From NCBI RefSeq assembly GCF_035690525.1, contig NZ_DASSKM010000109.1:38192-102191 (forward strand): a stretch of DNA of 64,000 nt, in the 5' to 3' direction. The DNA comes from Salinisphaera sp035690525. GTDB taxonomy: Bacteria > Pseudomonadota > Gammaproteobacteria > Nevskiales > Salinisphaeraceae. The position numbers and the translations under genes were made by a program. The notes below the pieces were generated by a model that saw nothing but the letters and a program-made list of their open reading frames with translations, had not been told where the DNA came from and did no database searches. Shown here piece by piece: positions 44,524 to 52,613 of this stretch (the first letter of the stretch is position 1; every line of letters starts with the position of its first letter).

Positions 44524-44970
44524 GCCCGGTCTCCCCAAAAAATGTCACGAATAGCGCGGTCCTGTTTCTACGTTCACTGCCGCCATCAAGCTCAAGATGA
44601 AGGCATCGCCAGTTGCATCACGTCGGTGTAGCTAGCCGCGGCGGGTCCGAACCCGAACAGGGATACGGCCCGAAGCCGGTGAAGAATCGAACGCGGCGCC
44701 GAACAGCGCTCTGTTCGGCGAGTTGGCATCGGCCGTGACATTTTTTTGTACCGACATCGCCTCTAAAGCCCAGGAAAAGGCACTGGCACTGTAGCCGTGA
44801 TCAGGCGCTCCCGATTTGATTCAAATCAAGCCGGATCCGAACAGATAAGACGTGAGAAAATGGAGCATTATTCGATGATGCATAATTAATTAAGAAACGA
44901 TCATTGATTGTCATCGGCCTGCCACACCTTGACTATCCGACAAACACCATGCCGCGAGGCGGCACCGACC
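44524..44970. other. nar/fnr divergent regulatory region
   Basis: About 447 bp between narG (minus) and the FNR-type regulator gene (plus). It contains the FNR box at 44816-44829, a GCCGAACAG / CTGTTCGGC hairpin (44698-44719), a T7 run (44741-44747) and an AT-rich stretch near 44865-44905 likely to carry the regulator's own promoter. No protein-coding frame of family type is present. No narK or narXL gene is found here. Confidence 0.6.
44816..44829 (-). promoter_or_regulatory. FNR/ANR box for narGHJI
   Basis: TTGATTCAAATCAA, a perfect match to TTGAT-N4-ATCAA. On the minus strand TACAGT (44788-44793) is centred 32 bp downstream, predicting transcription from about 44781 toward narG with the box near -41.5. 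The same box could also act on the divergent regulator gene (start 142 bp away), but no comparable -10 is seen on that side. Confidence 0.75.
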
Positions 44971-45717
44971 ATGCCCGCGACCTTTCGCCATCTCGATGAC
45001 ATGCAGCAGGCGTGCAGCCAATGCTCGCTGGCCCGGCTGTGTCTGCCTTGTGGACTCGGCGCGGACGATGTCGCCCGACTCGAAAAACTGGTCGACGTCG
45101 GCCGAAAGTTCGCGCGCAACGTCCCGCTGTTCACACAAGGCGATCGTCTAACGGCGATCTATGTGGTGGGTTCCGGCGCGCTGAAAACCTCGACGATGAG
45201 CGCCGACGGGCTGGAACAGATCACCGGCTTTCACTACCCCGGAGATCTACTGGGGCTGGACGGCGTGGCGGCAATGGAACACCGCTGTTCAGCCACTGCG
45301 CTGGAAGACAGCGCCGTCTGTCGTATCCCGTTCGAACGGCTGGACGCCCTGCTCGATGATCTGCCGTCGCTACGGCGCCGACTGATGCGGCTCATGAGTC
45401 AGGCACTATCCGAAGACGACCAGCTACTACTCACGCTGGGACGCAAAAACAGTGAAGGGCGGATCGCCTCGCTGCTCGTCAGCCTGGCCAGTCGACGCGA
45501 GATGCGCGGTATGTCGCTGTCACCCGTACATCTCAGCATGAAGCGCACGGATCTGGCCAATTATCTGGGCATGCGCATCGAGACCGTAAGCCGCGTGCTG
45601 CGCAGGCTACAGGAAAGCGGGATCATCTGCGTGCACCGTTCGCTCGTCGATATTCTGGATTTCGACGCGCTGCAGACTTGGTCCTCGTGCGGCGCATGGG
45701 TCGGCGATCGCGAGTAG
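44971..45717 (+). CDS. anr: FNR/ANR-type oxygen-sensing transcription factor
   Basis: Oxygen sensor of 248 residues that binds TTGAT-N4-ATCAA boxes as a [4Fe-4S] dimer. N-terminal cysteines Cys15, Cys18 and Cys24 (QQACSQCSLARLCLPCGL) match C20/C23/C29 of E. coli FNR, and Cys117 (SAVCRIPFERLD) matches C122. The beta-roll follows (VPLFTQGDRLTAIYVVGSGA) and the HTH is MKRTDLANYLGMRIETVSRV with E-x-x-S-R specificity residues (IETVSR), as in FNR. The start at 44971 (MPATFRHLDD) reproduces the normal length; a frame from 44908 adds a doubtful leader. It lies beside nar and its box. Likely controller of the four boxes in this window. Confidence 0.9.
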   Translation: MPATFRHLDDMQQACSQCSLARLCLPCGLGADDVARLEKLVDVGRKFARNVPLFTQGDRLTAIYVVGSGALKTSTMSADGLEQITGFHYPGDLLGLDGVAAMEHRCSATALEDSAVCRIPFERLDALLDDLPSLRRRLMRLMSQALSEDDQLLLTLGRKNSEGRIASLLVSLASRREMRGMSLSPVHLSMKRTDLANYLGMRIETVSRVLRRLQESGIICVHRSLVDILDFDALQTWSSCGAWVGDRE

Positions 45718-45862
45718 CGCGGCCGAGCCCGATGCGTCGCCCGGACCCGGCCGCGGCCGGAGGTCGCCAGGCCGGAACATCATCATGCCAGCCCTGGCTG
45801 ACATACCTCGGCCGGCGGGTGTCTTTAGCAGACGGCCGGTCGGGCGACACAGGAGTCTCGCG

Positions 45863-46336
45863 ATGGAATTGAGCAGACGCGCCCGACAGTTTCAAACCCT
45901 GCTGATCGAAAAGGGGTTCGACTTCCGGGTTCGCGAATTGCCGGATTCGACGCGCAGCGCGGACGAGGCCGCGGCCGCGCTTGGCTGCCACCGCGCCCAG
46001 ATCGTGAAATCGCTGATATTTCACGATACCCGGACGGACGCGGCCGTGCTCGTGCTGGCCAGCGGCGACAACCGGGTCGATGAAGCCGTCCTGGCCGCGC
46101 ATGTGGGCGGGCCGATCGAAAAGGCCGATGCCGCATTCGTCAAGGAAACCACCGGTTTTAGCATCGGCGGCGTGCCGCCGCTTGGCCACCGTGAAATACC
46201 GGCGGTGTGGGTGGACGCGGGCCTTCTGCAACACGCTATCCTCTGGGCCGCGGCCGGAACACCGCGCGCTGTGTTCCGGATCGATCGCCCGATCACCGAG
46301 ATCCTCGCGGCGCATCGCGTGATCGAGCTTCGTTGA
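45863..46336 (+). CDS. YbaK/EbsC-family aminoacyl-tRNA deacylase
   Basis: Trans-editing enzyme family of 157 residues, usually removing Cys (or Ala/Pro) from mischarged tRNA-Pro. Family core: QTLLIEKGFDFRVRELPDST, HRAQIVKSLIFHDTRTDAAV with the conserved lysine of the active site, then FVKETTGFSIGGVPPLGH with the G-x-x-P loop. Start MELSRRARQF at 45863 chosen; earlier codons in frame overlap the regulator's downstream gap and do not look coding. It stands alone between the FNR gene and the AAA ATPase. Substrate preference cannot be read from the sequence. Confidence 0.88.
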   Translation: MELSRRARQFQTLLIEKGFDFRVRELPDSTRSADEAAAALGCHRAQIVKSLIFHDTRTDAAVLVLASGDNRVDEAVLAAHVGGPIEKADAAFVKETTGFSIGGVPPLGHREIPAVWVDAGLLQHAILWAAAGTPRAVFRIDRPITEILAAHRVIELR

Positions 46337-46382
46337 TAACAAGCCGCCGCCGCCAAAACCGTCGATCGTCTAAAATACTCCG

Positions 46383-47267
46383 ATGCAACATACAGACACC
46401 CTGACACAGATCCTGGCGCAGCTGGCTCGGCTCGCGAACACGGCGGAGGCACGCCTGGCCGACGAGCGGCGAGCGGTCGGTGGCGATATCGACTGGTCGG
46501 CGCTAGCGTTTCGCTGGCGCGACGACGGCCGGTTGCAGGCGATTGCCTCGCCGAGCACGATGCCGTTGGAGCGCCTGCACGGCATCGAGCGCCAGAAGGA
46601 GCGGCTGGTCGCCAACACGCGCCAGTTCGTGGCGCACCGGCCGGCCAACAACGCCCTGCTCTGGGGTTCGCGCGGGACCGGCAAATCGTCGCTCGTGCGC
46701 GCGTTGCTGTCAGAATTCGCCGGCCAGGGTCTGCGGATCGTCGAGGTGCCGGCGCATCGGCTGGTCGACCTGCCTGATCTCGTGGCCACGCTGGCCGGGC
46801 GCGAGGAGCGCTTCGTGGTGTTTTCGGACGATCTGTCGTTCGAGGCCGGCGACGGCAGCTATAAGGCGCTCAAGGCCGTGCTCGACGGCTCGCTCGCCGC
46901 CGCCCCCGAGAACGTCCTGATCTACGCGACCTCGAACCGGCGCCACCTGCTGCCGGAATACCAGTCCGAGAATCAGGCCTCGCGCACGGTCGACGCGGCG
47001 ACCGGCGAAATCCACCACGGCGAAGCGGTCGAGGAAAAGATATCGCTGTCGGAACGCTTTGGATTGTGGCTGTCGTTCTACCCGTTCGATCAAGCCAACT
47101 ATCTGGCGATCGCCGCCCGGCACCTGGCCGTTCACGGCATCGAAGCCGAAATCGGCGCCGATCGACCCTGGGAACGCGCCGCGCTGCAATGGGCATTGGC
47201 CCGCGGCAATCGCAGCGGCCGAACCGCGGAGCAGTTCGCGCGCGACTGGGCGGGGCAAAATGGCTAG
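46383..47267 (+). CDS. DUF815-family AAA ATPase
   Basis: ATP-binding protein of 294 residues of the DUF815 (YcfN-like) family: Walker A LLWGSRGTGKSSLVRALL, Walker B RFVVFSDDLSFEAGDGSYKA, sensor-1 region NVLIYATSNRRHLLPEYQSE and an arginine-rich lid after FGLWLSFYPFDQANYL. Its N-terminal 80 residues (TQILAQLARLANTAEARLAD) form a helical, probably oligomerising region. Function of the family is unclear; it may act as an AAA+ loader or chaperone. It converges with the SprT-like gene, with a 16-bp palindrome between them. Confidence 0.87.
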   Translation: MQHTDTLTQILAQLARLANTAEARLADERRAVGGDIDWSALAFRWRDDGRLQAIASPSTMPLERLHGIERQKERLVANTRQFVAHRPANNALLWGSRGTGKSSLVRALLSEFAGQGLRIVEVPAHRLVDLPDLVATLAGREERFVVFSDDLSFEAGDGSYKALKAVLDGSLAAAPENVLIYATSNRRHLLPEYQSENQASRTVDAATGEIHHGEAVEEKISLSERFGLWLSFYPFDQANYLAIAARHLAVHGIEAEIGADRPWERAALQWALARGNRSGRTAEQFARDWAGQNG

Positions 47268-47270
47268 GAA

Positions 47271-47286
47271 CCTGTTCATGAACAGG
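47271..47286. terminator. Palindrome between convergent genes
   Basis: Perfect 16-bp palindrome CCTGTTCATGAACAGG between the stops of the DUF815 and SprT-like genes. It may act as a bidirectional stop, but no T-run follows on either side. Not a LexA site (spacing between CTG and CAG is 8, not 10). Confidence 0.4.
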
Positions 47287-47288
47287 CT

Positions 47289-47837
47289 CTAAACCTCGGC
47301 GTATTCCAACTTGGCGCCGCAAACCCGACAGACATAATCGGTGCCGGCCAGCGCTCGCTTGTGGCGGATGCTGGTCAGCCAGGCCGGCTCGTGGCAGTCG
47401 CAGGCATAACGAAAACGCTTGAGCTGGCGGGTCGGCTCGGCGGGCAATGTGTGGCAGGGCGAGGCATCGACGCCGAAGGCGTGCATCAGCGCTTTCCATT
47501 CGGCCCCGTGCGGCCTGGCTCGGCGGCCGTGGAGCCGATAGACCGCCACATGCGCGACTTCGTGCGGCACGGTTTGGTCGAGCATTTCGCGGCTGTGCGA
47601 AGCAAGCAACTCGGCGTTGAGCCGGATATGACAACGCCGGGTGCGGCGCGCGAACACGGCTTGGCCGGCCGCCCGACCGCGCAGATCGAAGCGGACCTCC
47701 GGCACCGGCAGCCGGCGCGCGCTGGCGCCGGTGATCTCGCGCGCACGGCCGATCCAATACGCGGCCAGTTCGCACGCGCGCAGCTGCAGGTCGTCCGTCT
47801 CGTCGAGTGCGAGAGTGTGCTGGATCGGTTGCGCCAT
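47289..47837 (-). CDS. SprT-like zinc metalloprotease-fold protein
   Basis: Protein of 182 residues with the SprT-like layout: helical N-terminus (LQLRACELAAYWIGRAREIT), a strand region (RRCHIRLNAELLASHSREML), the zinc motif VPHEVAHVAVYRLHG (HExxH) followed by RRARPHGAEWKALMHAFG with the third His, and a C-terminal zinc ribbon (CDCHEP ... CRVCGAKLEY). Family members such as Spartan cut DNA-protein crosslinks; the bacterial role is not established. The start MAQPIQHTLALDE at 47837 is preferred, since the 35 residues before it show no family similarity. It diverges from the SRPBCC-SDR gene. Confidence 0.86.
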   Translation of the reverse strand: MAQPIQHTLALDETDDLQLRACELAAYWIGRAREITGASARRLPVPEVRFDLRGRAAGQAVFARRTRRCHIRLNAELLASHSREMLDQTVPHEVAHVAVYRLHGRRARPHGAEWKALMHAFGVDASPCHTLPAEPTRQLKRFRYACDCHEPAWLTSIRHKRALAGTDYVCRVCGAKLEYAEV

Positions 47838-48061
47838 CGAAATCGTCGGGACGAAACATCGCCGCTCAGGATACCCGCTTAGAGCCTCGACCTGGTCCGG
47901 CGCGAGCCGCTGGGAATTACGATTGAACTTGTCGTCGTACAACGGTCAGATAATGCGAACGCTCGCACTTGCCGGCAAACCGCGGCTTGCAGCGCCGCCT
48001 TGCAGTAAACAAACTGCCCCATCGGAATCCGACCCATGTCGCAGACATCGACTGCGCGCCC

Positions 48062-49480
48062 ATGATCGAAATCGACCGCCACGTCATCGCCGACCGACCG
48101 CCGGGCGAGGCCTTTCGCTACATCGCCGATTTTTCCACGTGCGAACAATGGGACCCGGCCGTCTACCGCGCCGAGAAACTCACGCCCGGCACGCCCGCCG
48201 TCGGCACCGAGTTCCGCGTGATCGTGAGCTTGGGCGCGCGCCGCAAGACGCTGCGCTACCGGATCAACGCGATTCAGCCCGGCCGGCGCATCGATCTGGT
48301 CGGCCGCGGCGCCGGCGTCAAGACGTTCGAGACGCTGACCGTGGCCGCCGAGGACGGCGGCGAACGCGCGCGCATCGAATATCAGGGCCGGTTCTCGCTG
48401 CGTGGTCCGCTGGCCCGCGCCCAACCCGTGCTCGCGCCGGCCATACGGCGCATGGTGGCGCGGGCCGCCCGCGGCCTGGCCGATGCGCTGGCCATCCGAG
48501 TCGAGACGCCGCGCCAAGGCTGGCTCAGCTATGCCGCCGACCGCGCGATCCTGCCGGGCGAGGCGTTGTACACCGATCGCGGCTACTTCGCGATGCGCGA
48601 TCGCGCGCACAGCGAGTTCATGGACGGCAGACGCGTCGTGGTGACCGGTGCGACCGGCGGTATCGGCCGGGCGATTGCGGCCGAATACGCCCGGCTCGGC
48701 GCCCATGTCACGCTGCTCGGACGCGATGCGGCCCGGCTGGCCGCCGCGGCCGATCACGTCCGCGATTTCGCCGGCGCCGCCGCCGACGCCGTCGACGTGA
48801 CCGAGGCCGATTTGTCGAGCCTCGCCGCGACGCGCCGGGCCGCCGCGACCATCGCCGAAGACGCGCCGAAGCTCGATGTGCTGGTCAATAACGCGGGCGC
48901 GCTGTTCGACGAGTACGGCGTCACCGATGACGGCATCGAGCGCACGACGGCGATCAACCTCGTCGCGCCGTTCGTGCTGACCGAGTCCCTGCTGCGGCCG
49001 TTGCACGCCGCCGGCGGCCGCGTGATCAACATGGCCAGCGGCGGCATGTATGCGGTCGGCCTCGATCTCGACCAACTCGCGCCGCTGCCCTCGGCCTACG
49101 GCGGGCTGAAGGCCTATGCCCGCGCCAAGCGCGCACTGGTGGCGCTGACCGCGCATTGGGCGCGTCGTTATGGCGATGAGGGCATCAATTTCAACGCCAT
49201 GCATCCGGGCTGGGTGGACACGCCCGGGGTCGCGGAATCGCTGCCGCGCTTTCATCTCGTGATGCGTCCGGTGCTGCGCGATGCGCGCATGGGCGCTGAT
49301 ACCGCGGTTTGGTTGGGCGCGGCCCGCGCCGCGGCCGGGTTGAACGGCGCGTTCGTGTTCGATCGCAAGCCGCGGCCGACCGCGCTCGTGCCGGGAACCC
49401 GCGTCAAACCGAGCCAGGCCCAGAGCTTGTACGGCTGGCTTCGCAATACCACCGGGCTGACCCTTCATGGCCTCGGATAG
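48062..49480 (+). CDS. SRPBCC-SDR fusion oxidoreductase
   Basis: 472 residues in two domains. Residues about 1-140 form an SRPBCC/START-like ligand-binding domain (MIEIDRHVIADRPPGEAFRY, DFSTCEQWDPAVYRAEKL), the fold of polyketide cyclases and of the coenzyme-Q carrier COQ10. After a linker (PGEALYTDRGYFAMRDRAHS), residues about 190-455 are a short-chain dehydrogenase with VVVTGATGGIGRAIAAEYAR, LDVLVNNAGALFDEYGV and the active-site AYARAKRALVALTAHW (YxxxK). The start is MIEIDRHVIA at 48062. The last 14 bp overlap the ABC1 kinase gene start. A lipid or quinone substrate is inferred from the fusion and from that neighbour. Confidence 0.85.
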   Translation: MIEIDRHVIADRPPGEAFRYIADFSTCEQWDPAVYRAEKLTPGTPAVGTEFRVIVSLGARRKTLRYRINAIQPGRRIDLVGRGAGVKTFETLTVAAEDGGERARIEYQGRFSLRGPLARAQPVLAPAIRRMVARAARGLADALAIRVETPRQGWLSYAADRAILPGEALYTDRGYFAMRDRAHSEFMDGRRVVVTGATGGIGRAIAAEYARLGAHVTLLGRDAARLAAAADHVRDFAGAAADAVDVTEADLSSLAATRRAAATIAEDAPKLDVLVNNAGALFDEYGVTDDGIERTTAINLVAPFVLTESLLRPLHAAGGRVINMASGGMYAVGLDLDQLAPLPSAYGGLKAYARAKRALVALTAHWARRYGDEGINFNAMHPGWVDTPGVAESLPRFHLVMRPVLRDARMGADTAVWLGAARAAAGLNGAFVFDRKPRPTALVPGTRVKPSQAQSLYGWLRNTTGLTLHGLG

Positions 49481-50762
49481 CGACGGTTCCAAAAGGCGCC
49501 GGCGGCGCATCATCGGCGCCGGCATCCGCACTCTAAGCCGCGGCGCCATGCGCGGCATGCCCGGCTACGACCGTGCCAAGAGCCTGCAGCGGACCGGCCA
49601 GGACTGGTACGACACACTGGGCGGGCTCAAGGGCGCGGCGATGAAGCTGGGCCAGATCGCTGCCCAGTATCAGGATCTGCTGCCGCCGCAGCTCACCGAA
49701 CAGCTCGCGCGCCTGCAGCGCGACGCCGAGCCGTGGGATTTCGTCGATCTCGAGCCGGTGCTGGTGGCCCACTGGACCAACGAGCAGCGGGATAGGGTCG
49801 CGCATATCGACGAGGCCGCCCTGGCCGCGGCCTCGATCGGCCAAGTGCATGCGGCGCGCCTGATCGACGGCCGCGAGGTGGTAATCAAGATCCGTTATCC
49901 CGGGGTCGCGGATTCGATCGACGCCGACGTCGCCAATCTGGGCCGGCTGCTCAAATGGTCGCGTTTTCTGCCCATCGGCGGGCGCGATTTGGATGCCGTG
50001 CTCGGTGAGTTGCGCGCGCGTTTCGTCGAGGAGACCGACTATCGTCGCGAACTGGCCAACCTGAAACTGCTGCGCGGTCTAAAACTGCGTGATTTCGAAC
50101 TGCCGGAACCGGTCGACGAGTTGTGCACCGAGGCCATTCTCGTCACCACCCGGCTCGACTCCTGGGCGCTCGAGACCGGCGATCCGAAACTCGGGGCCGC
50201 CGTGGTCGAGGCGGTCAATCGTCAGGTGTTCGAGGCCGGCGCGCTGCACGCCGACCCACACGCGGGCAATTTTGGCATCACCGAACAGGGCGCGATGGCG
50301 CTTTACGATTTCGGCTGCCTGAAATATCTCGATCCTGCGACCCGCGCGGCCATGCGCGATATCCTCGCCGCCGCAATGGCCGAGGACTGGGTCGGCGTTC
50401 ACGACGGCATGGCGCGTCTGGGCGCGGTGCCCGAGGATAGCTGGGAAAAACACAGCGAGATCTACCGCGAAATCTATATCCGGCACGCCGAGTCCGCCCT
50501 CGCCCCGCTGCGCGATCGCCGTCCTTATGTATTCGAGCGTGACGAGTTGATCGACTCGATTCGCGCCGAGATCGGTCGATCGATGGCCTACTGGCGTTAT
50601 TTCCGGGCCGCGCCGGACATGGTCTTCGTCATGCGCACGCTATCCGGCTTGTACTGGATATTGCGTAGCCTACACGCCGAGGTCGACCTGTACGGCGAGC
50701 TGGAACGCATCGTGGCCGGCGAATACGGCCCATACGACGACACGATGCACGGCACCGCGTGA
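49467..50762 (+). CDS. ABC1/UbiB-family atypical kinase
   Basis: 431-residue member of the ABC1/ADCK/UbiB family, which supports ubiquinone or other isoprenoid-lipid metabolism. Key motifs: the KxGQ motif (GAAMKLGQIAAQYQDLLPPQ), the Ala-rich nucleotide loop AAASIGQVHAARL that replaces a P-loop, IKIRYPGVADSID, the ExD motif (RFVEETDYRRELAN), HADPHAGNFGI and LYDFGCLKYLD (DFG-like). No C-terminal UbiB membrane helices are evident, so it is a soluble or peripheral form rather than canonical UbiB. The start at 49467 (MASDSDGSKRRRRR) overlaps the SRPBCC-SDR gene by 14 bp, which implies coupled translation and joint function. Confidence 0.87.
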   Translation: MASDSDGSKRRRRRIIGAGIRTLSRGAMRGMPGYDRAKSLQRTGQDWYDTLGGLKGAAMKLGQIAAQYQDLLPPQLTEQLARLQRDAEPWDFVDLEPVLVAHWTNEQRDRVAHIDEAALAAASIGQVHAARLIDGREVVIKIRYPGVADSIDADVANLGRLLKWSRFLPIGGRDLDAVLGELRARFVEETDYRRELANLKLLRGLKLRDFELPEPVDELCTEAILVTTRLDSWALETGDPKLGAAVVEAVNRQVFEAGALHADPHAGNFGITEQGAMALYDFGCLKYLDPATRAAMRDILAAAMAEDWVGVHDGMARLGAVPEDSWEKHSEIYREIYIRHAESALAPLRDRRPYVFERDELIDSIRAEIGRSMAYWRYFRAAPDMVFVMRTLSGLYWILRSLHAEVDLYGELERIVAGEYGPYDDTMHGTA

Positions 50763-50912
50763 CGAACCGGTGACGGCCGGCTAATCCAACGTTCAGGCAC
50801 CGCCTCTAATCTATACTCCGGCAAGTCGGACCCCAGGCCAGTAATCAGGCAACCACCCGAACAATGATCGGCGGGGACGGCGTCCGACCATAATGTGCAA
50901 GAGAGCGTTCGA

Positions 50913-52247
50913 ATGAACAAAGGCGATCGTGCCGGGTTGGCGGCGTTTTTCATCGGCTGTCTGTTTTTCGCCTTTTTGGGCGGCGCCTATATCGTGATCG
51001 CCGAAGTCTTTCCCTATAAGTTTTTCGACAACGCCTACCGCGCCGGCTGGGCGCTGGTTCAACAGAAACACATCATCGACAACCCTTTTACCCAGACCGA
51101 TCAATGGCGCGAGGCGCGCAGCGACGCCCGCGGCGTGGACATTTACGACCCCTCTCGCGCCTACAACGGCTATACGCTCTACACCTCGGGCGGCCGCACC
51201 ACGGCCTATTTGATCGACATGCACGGCAACACGGTGCACAAGTGGCACGTCAACTATTCCGATCTTTGGAAGACCGCGCCGGACGGCGGCACGCCGCAGC
51301 CCGATAAGCTGATGTATTTCCGCAAGGCGGTGATGTATCCCAACGGCGATCTGCTGGCGATTTTCATTACCGCCGGCGATACGCCGTGGGGTTACGGCTT
51401 GGTCAAGCTGGACGCCGACTCGAACGTGATTTGGAAATACCACGGCGCCACCCACCACGATATTTATCTCACCGACGACAATCGCGTATTCGTGCTGACG
51501 GACGCCTTCCGCAACGACGAGGTACCGGGTTTCCCCACCCTGGAAACGCCCTGGCTCAACGATTATGTGGTCGAACTCGACGGCGAAACCGGCCGCGTGC
51601 TCAAAAAGATTTCGCTGTTCGACGCCCTCTGGCAGTCGCGCTACAACGAATTGCTGGGCGCCGATCCGAGCTTTGCGATGGCCGATCCGCTGCACACCAA
51701 CAGCATTCAGTATCTAGGCGACAAACTGGGCGCGGCCTTCGGCCCGGCTCGGGGCAACGGCGATCAGGTATTGCTGTCGATGCGCCACCCCGGCATCGCG
51801 TTGCTGCTCGATCTGAAAACCGGCAAGGTGACTTGGGCGCTCAGCGGCTCCTGGCTGGGCCAACATTCGATCCGGGCGCTGCCCAACGGCGATTTCACGG
51901 TCTTCGACAACTACGGCAACTTCGAACCGCATAACATGAGCCGGATCCTGGAAGTCGATCCGGCCAATGAGGCCATCGTATGGGAGTACGAAGGCAGCAA
52001 GGCGCACCCGTTTTCCAACCTGTTGCGCGGCGCGGTCGTCACGCTGCCCAACGGCGACCGCCTGGTTACGGAATCGGATGGCGGCCGGCTGTTCGAGGTC
52101 GCGCCAAACGGCGATATCGTCTGGGAGTTCTACAATCCCATCCGCGGCGGCGATCATGATCAATACATCCCGGTCGTCTCGTCGGGCCAACGCATCAAGC
52201 CAAAGCAATTGACGCCGGCATTCCGCCGGTCACTGAGCACTTCGTAG
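50913..52247 (+). CDS. Membrane-anchored arylsulfotransferase (Arylsulfotran_2 type)
   Basis: 444 residues: a single N-terminal helix (about 9-31) anchors it to the inner membrane, with a beta-propeller of repeated P/D-NGD-x-L units in the periplasm (YPNGDLLAIF, LPNGDFTVFDNYG, LPNGDRLVTESDGG). The residues used by aryl-sulfate sulfotransferases for a sulfo-histidine intermediate are kept in order: His181/His182 (ATHHDIYL), His261 and Asn263 (LHTNSIQYL), Arg291 (LLSMRHPG) and His318 (GQHSIRAL). Such enzymes move sulfo groups between phenolic donors and acceptors without PAPS. Start at 50913 has few alternatives. It heads a four-gene, same-direction run with the three genes below. Confidence 0.86.
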   Translation: MNKGDRAGLAAFFIGCLFFAFLGGAYIVIAEVFPYKFFDNAYRAGWALVQQKHIIDNPFTQTDQWREARSDARGVDIYDPSRAYNGYTLYTSGGRTTAYLIDMHGNTVHKWHVNYSDLWKTAPDGGTPQPDKLMYFRKAVMYPNGDLLAIFITAGDTPWGYGLVKLDADSNVIWKYHGATHHDIYLTDDNRVFVLTDAFRNDEVPGFPTLETPWLNDYVVELDGETGRVLKKISLFDALWQSRYNELLGADPSFAMADPLHTNSIQYLGDKLGAAFGPARGNGDQVLLSMRHPGIALLLDLKTGKVTWALSGSWLGQHSIRALPNGDFTVFDNYGNFEPHNMSRILEVDPANEAIVWEYEGSKAHPFSNLLRGAVVTLPNGDRLVTESDGGRLFEVAPNGDIVWEFYNPIRGGDHDQYIPVVSSGQRIKPKQLTPAFRRSLSTS

Positions 52248-52257
52248 GAGTGATGTC

Positions 52258-52566
52258 ATGTCCTATCGTTCTCCCGCCCCCCGCTATAGCACGCCGCTGA
52301 AGCTCGGCGTAACGATTGTGATTCTGCTGGCGCCGTTCGCGGCCGCCCAGGCTTATGTCGGCCCCGGCGCGGGCCTGAGCCTGCTCAGCGCGCTCTGGGG
52401 TCTGCTGTGCGCGATCGGCGCGGCGTTTCTGTTCGTGATCCTGTGGCCGCTTCGGCGGCTGCGCCGCAAGCGCCGCGAGGCGCGACAAGCCGACGCCGCG
52501 CAGCGCTCGGAGTCCGCGCCGGCACATCGCGAGTCGGATTCCGACACACCACACGACGGCCGCTAA
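52258..52566 (+). CDS. Small YVGPGAG membrane protein of the sulfo-transfer cassette
   Basis: 102-residue protein: hydrophobic N-terminus with a likely signal cleavage at AQA-YVG, then AYVGPGAGLSLLSALWGLLC followed by a helix (FLFVILWPLRRL) and a strongly basic stretch (RRLRRKRREARQ) before an acidic/polar tail. The YVGPGAG block is known to me from small membrane proteins encoded next to envelope-modifying enzymes, but no function is established. It begins 10 bp after the arylsulfotransferase gene, probably translated from the same message. The membrane topology puts the basic tail in the cytoplasm, where it could contact the next protein. Confidence 0.8.
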   Translation: MSYRSPAPRYSTPLKLGVTIVILLAPFAAAQAYVGPGAGLSLLSALWGLLCAIGAAFLFVILWPLRRLRRKRREARQADAAQRSESAPAHRESDSDTPHDGR

Positions 52567-52613
52567 CGATGGCCGAGCGGCTATTGCGGCGGATTACCGG
52601 CGGAGCGCGTTGA

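Noticed and set aside
44698..44719. Rho-independent terminator in the nar leader
   Set aside because: The GCCGAACAG/CTGTTCGGC hairpin is not followed directly by a T-run in either direction; the T7 run is about 20 bp away.
47271..47286. LexA (SOS) box in CCTGTTCATGAACAGG
   Set aside because: LexA sites need CTG-N10-CAG; here the spacing is 8, and the position between two stop codons is not promoter-like.
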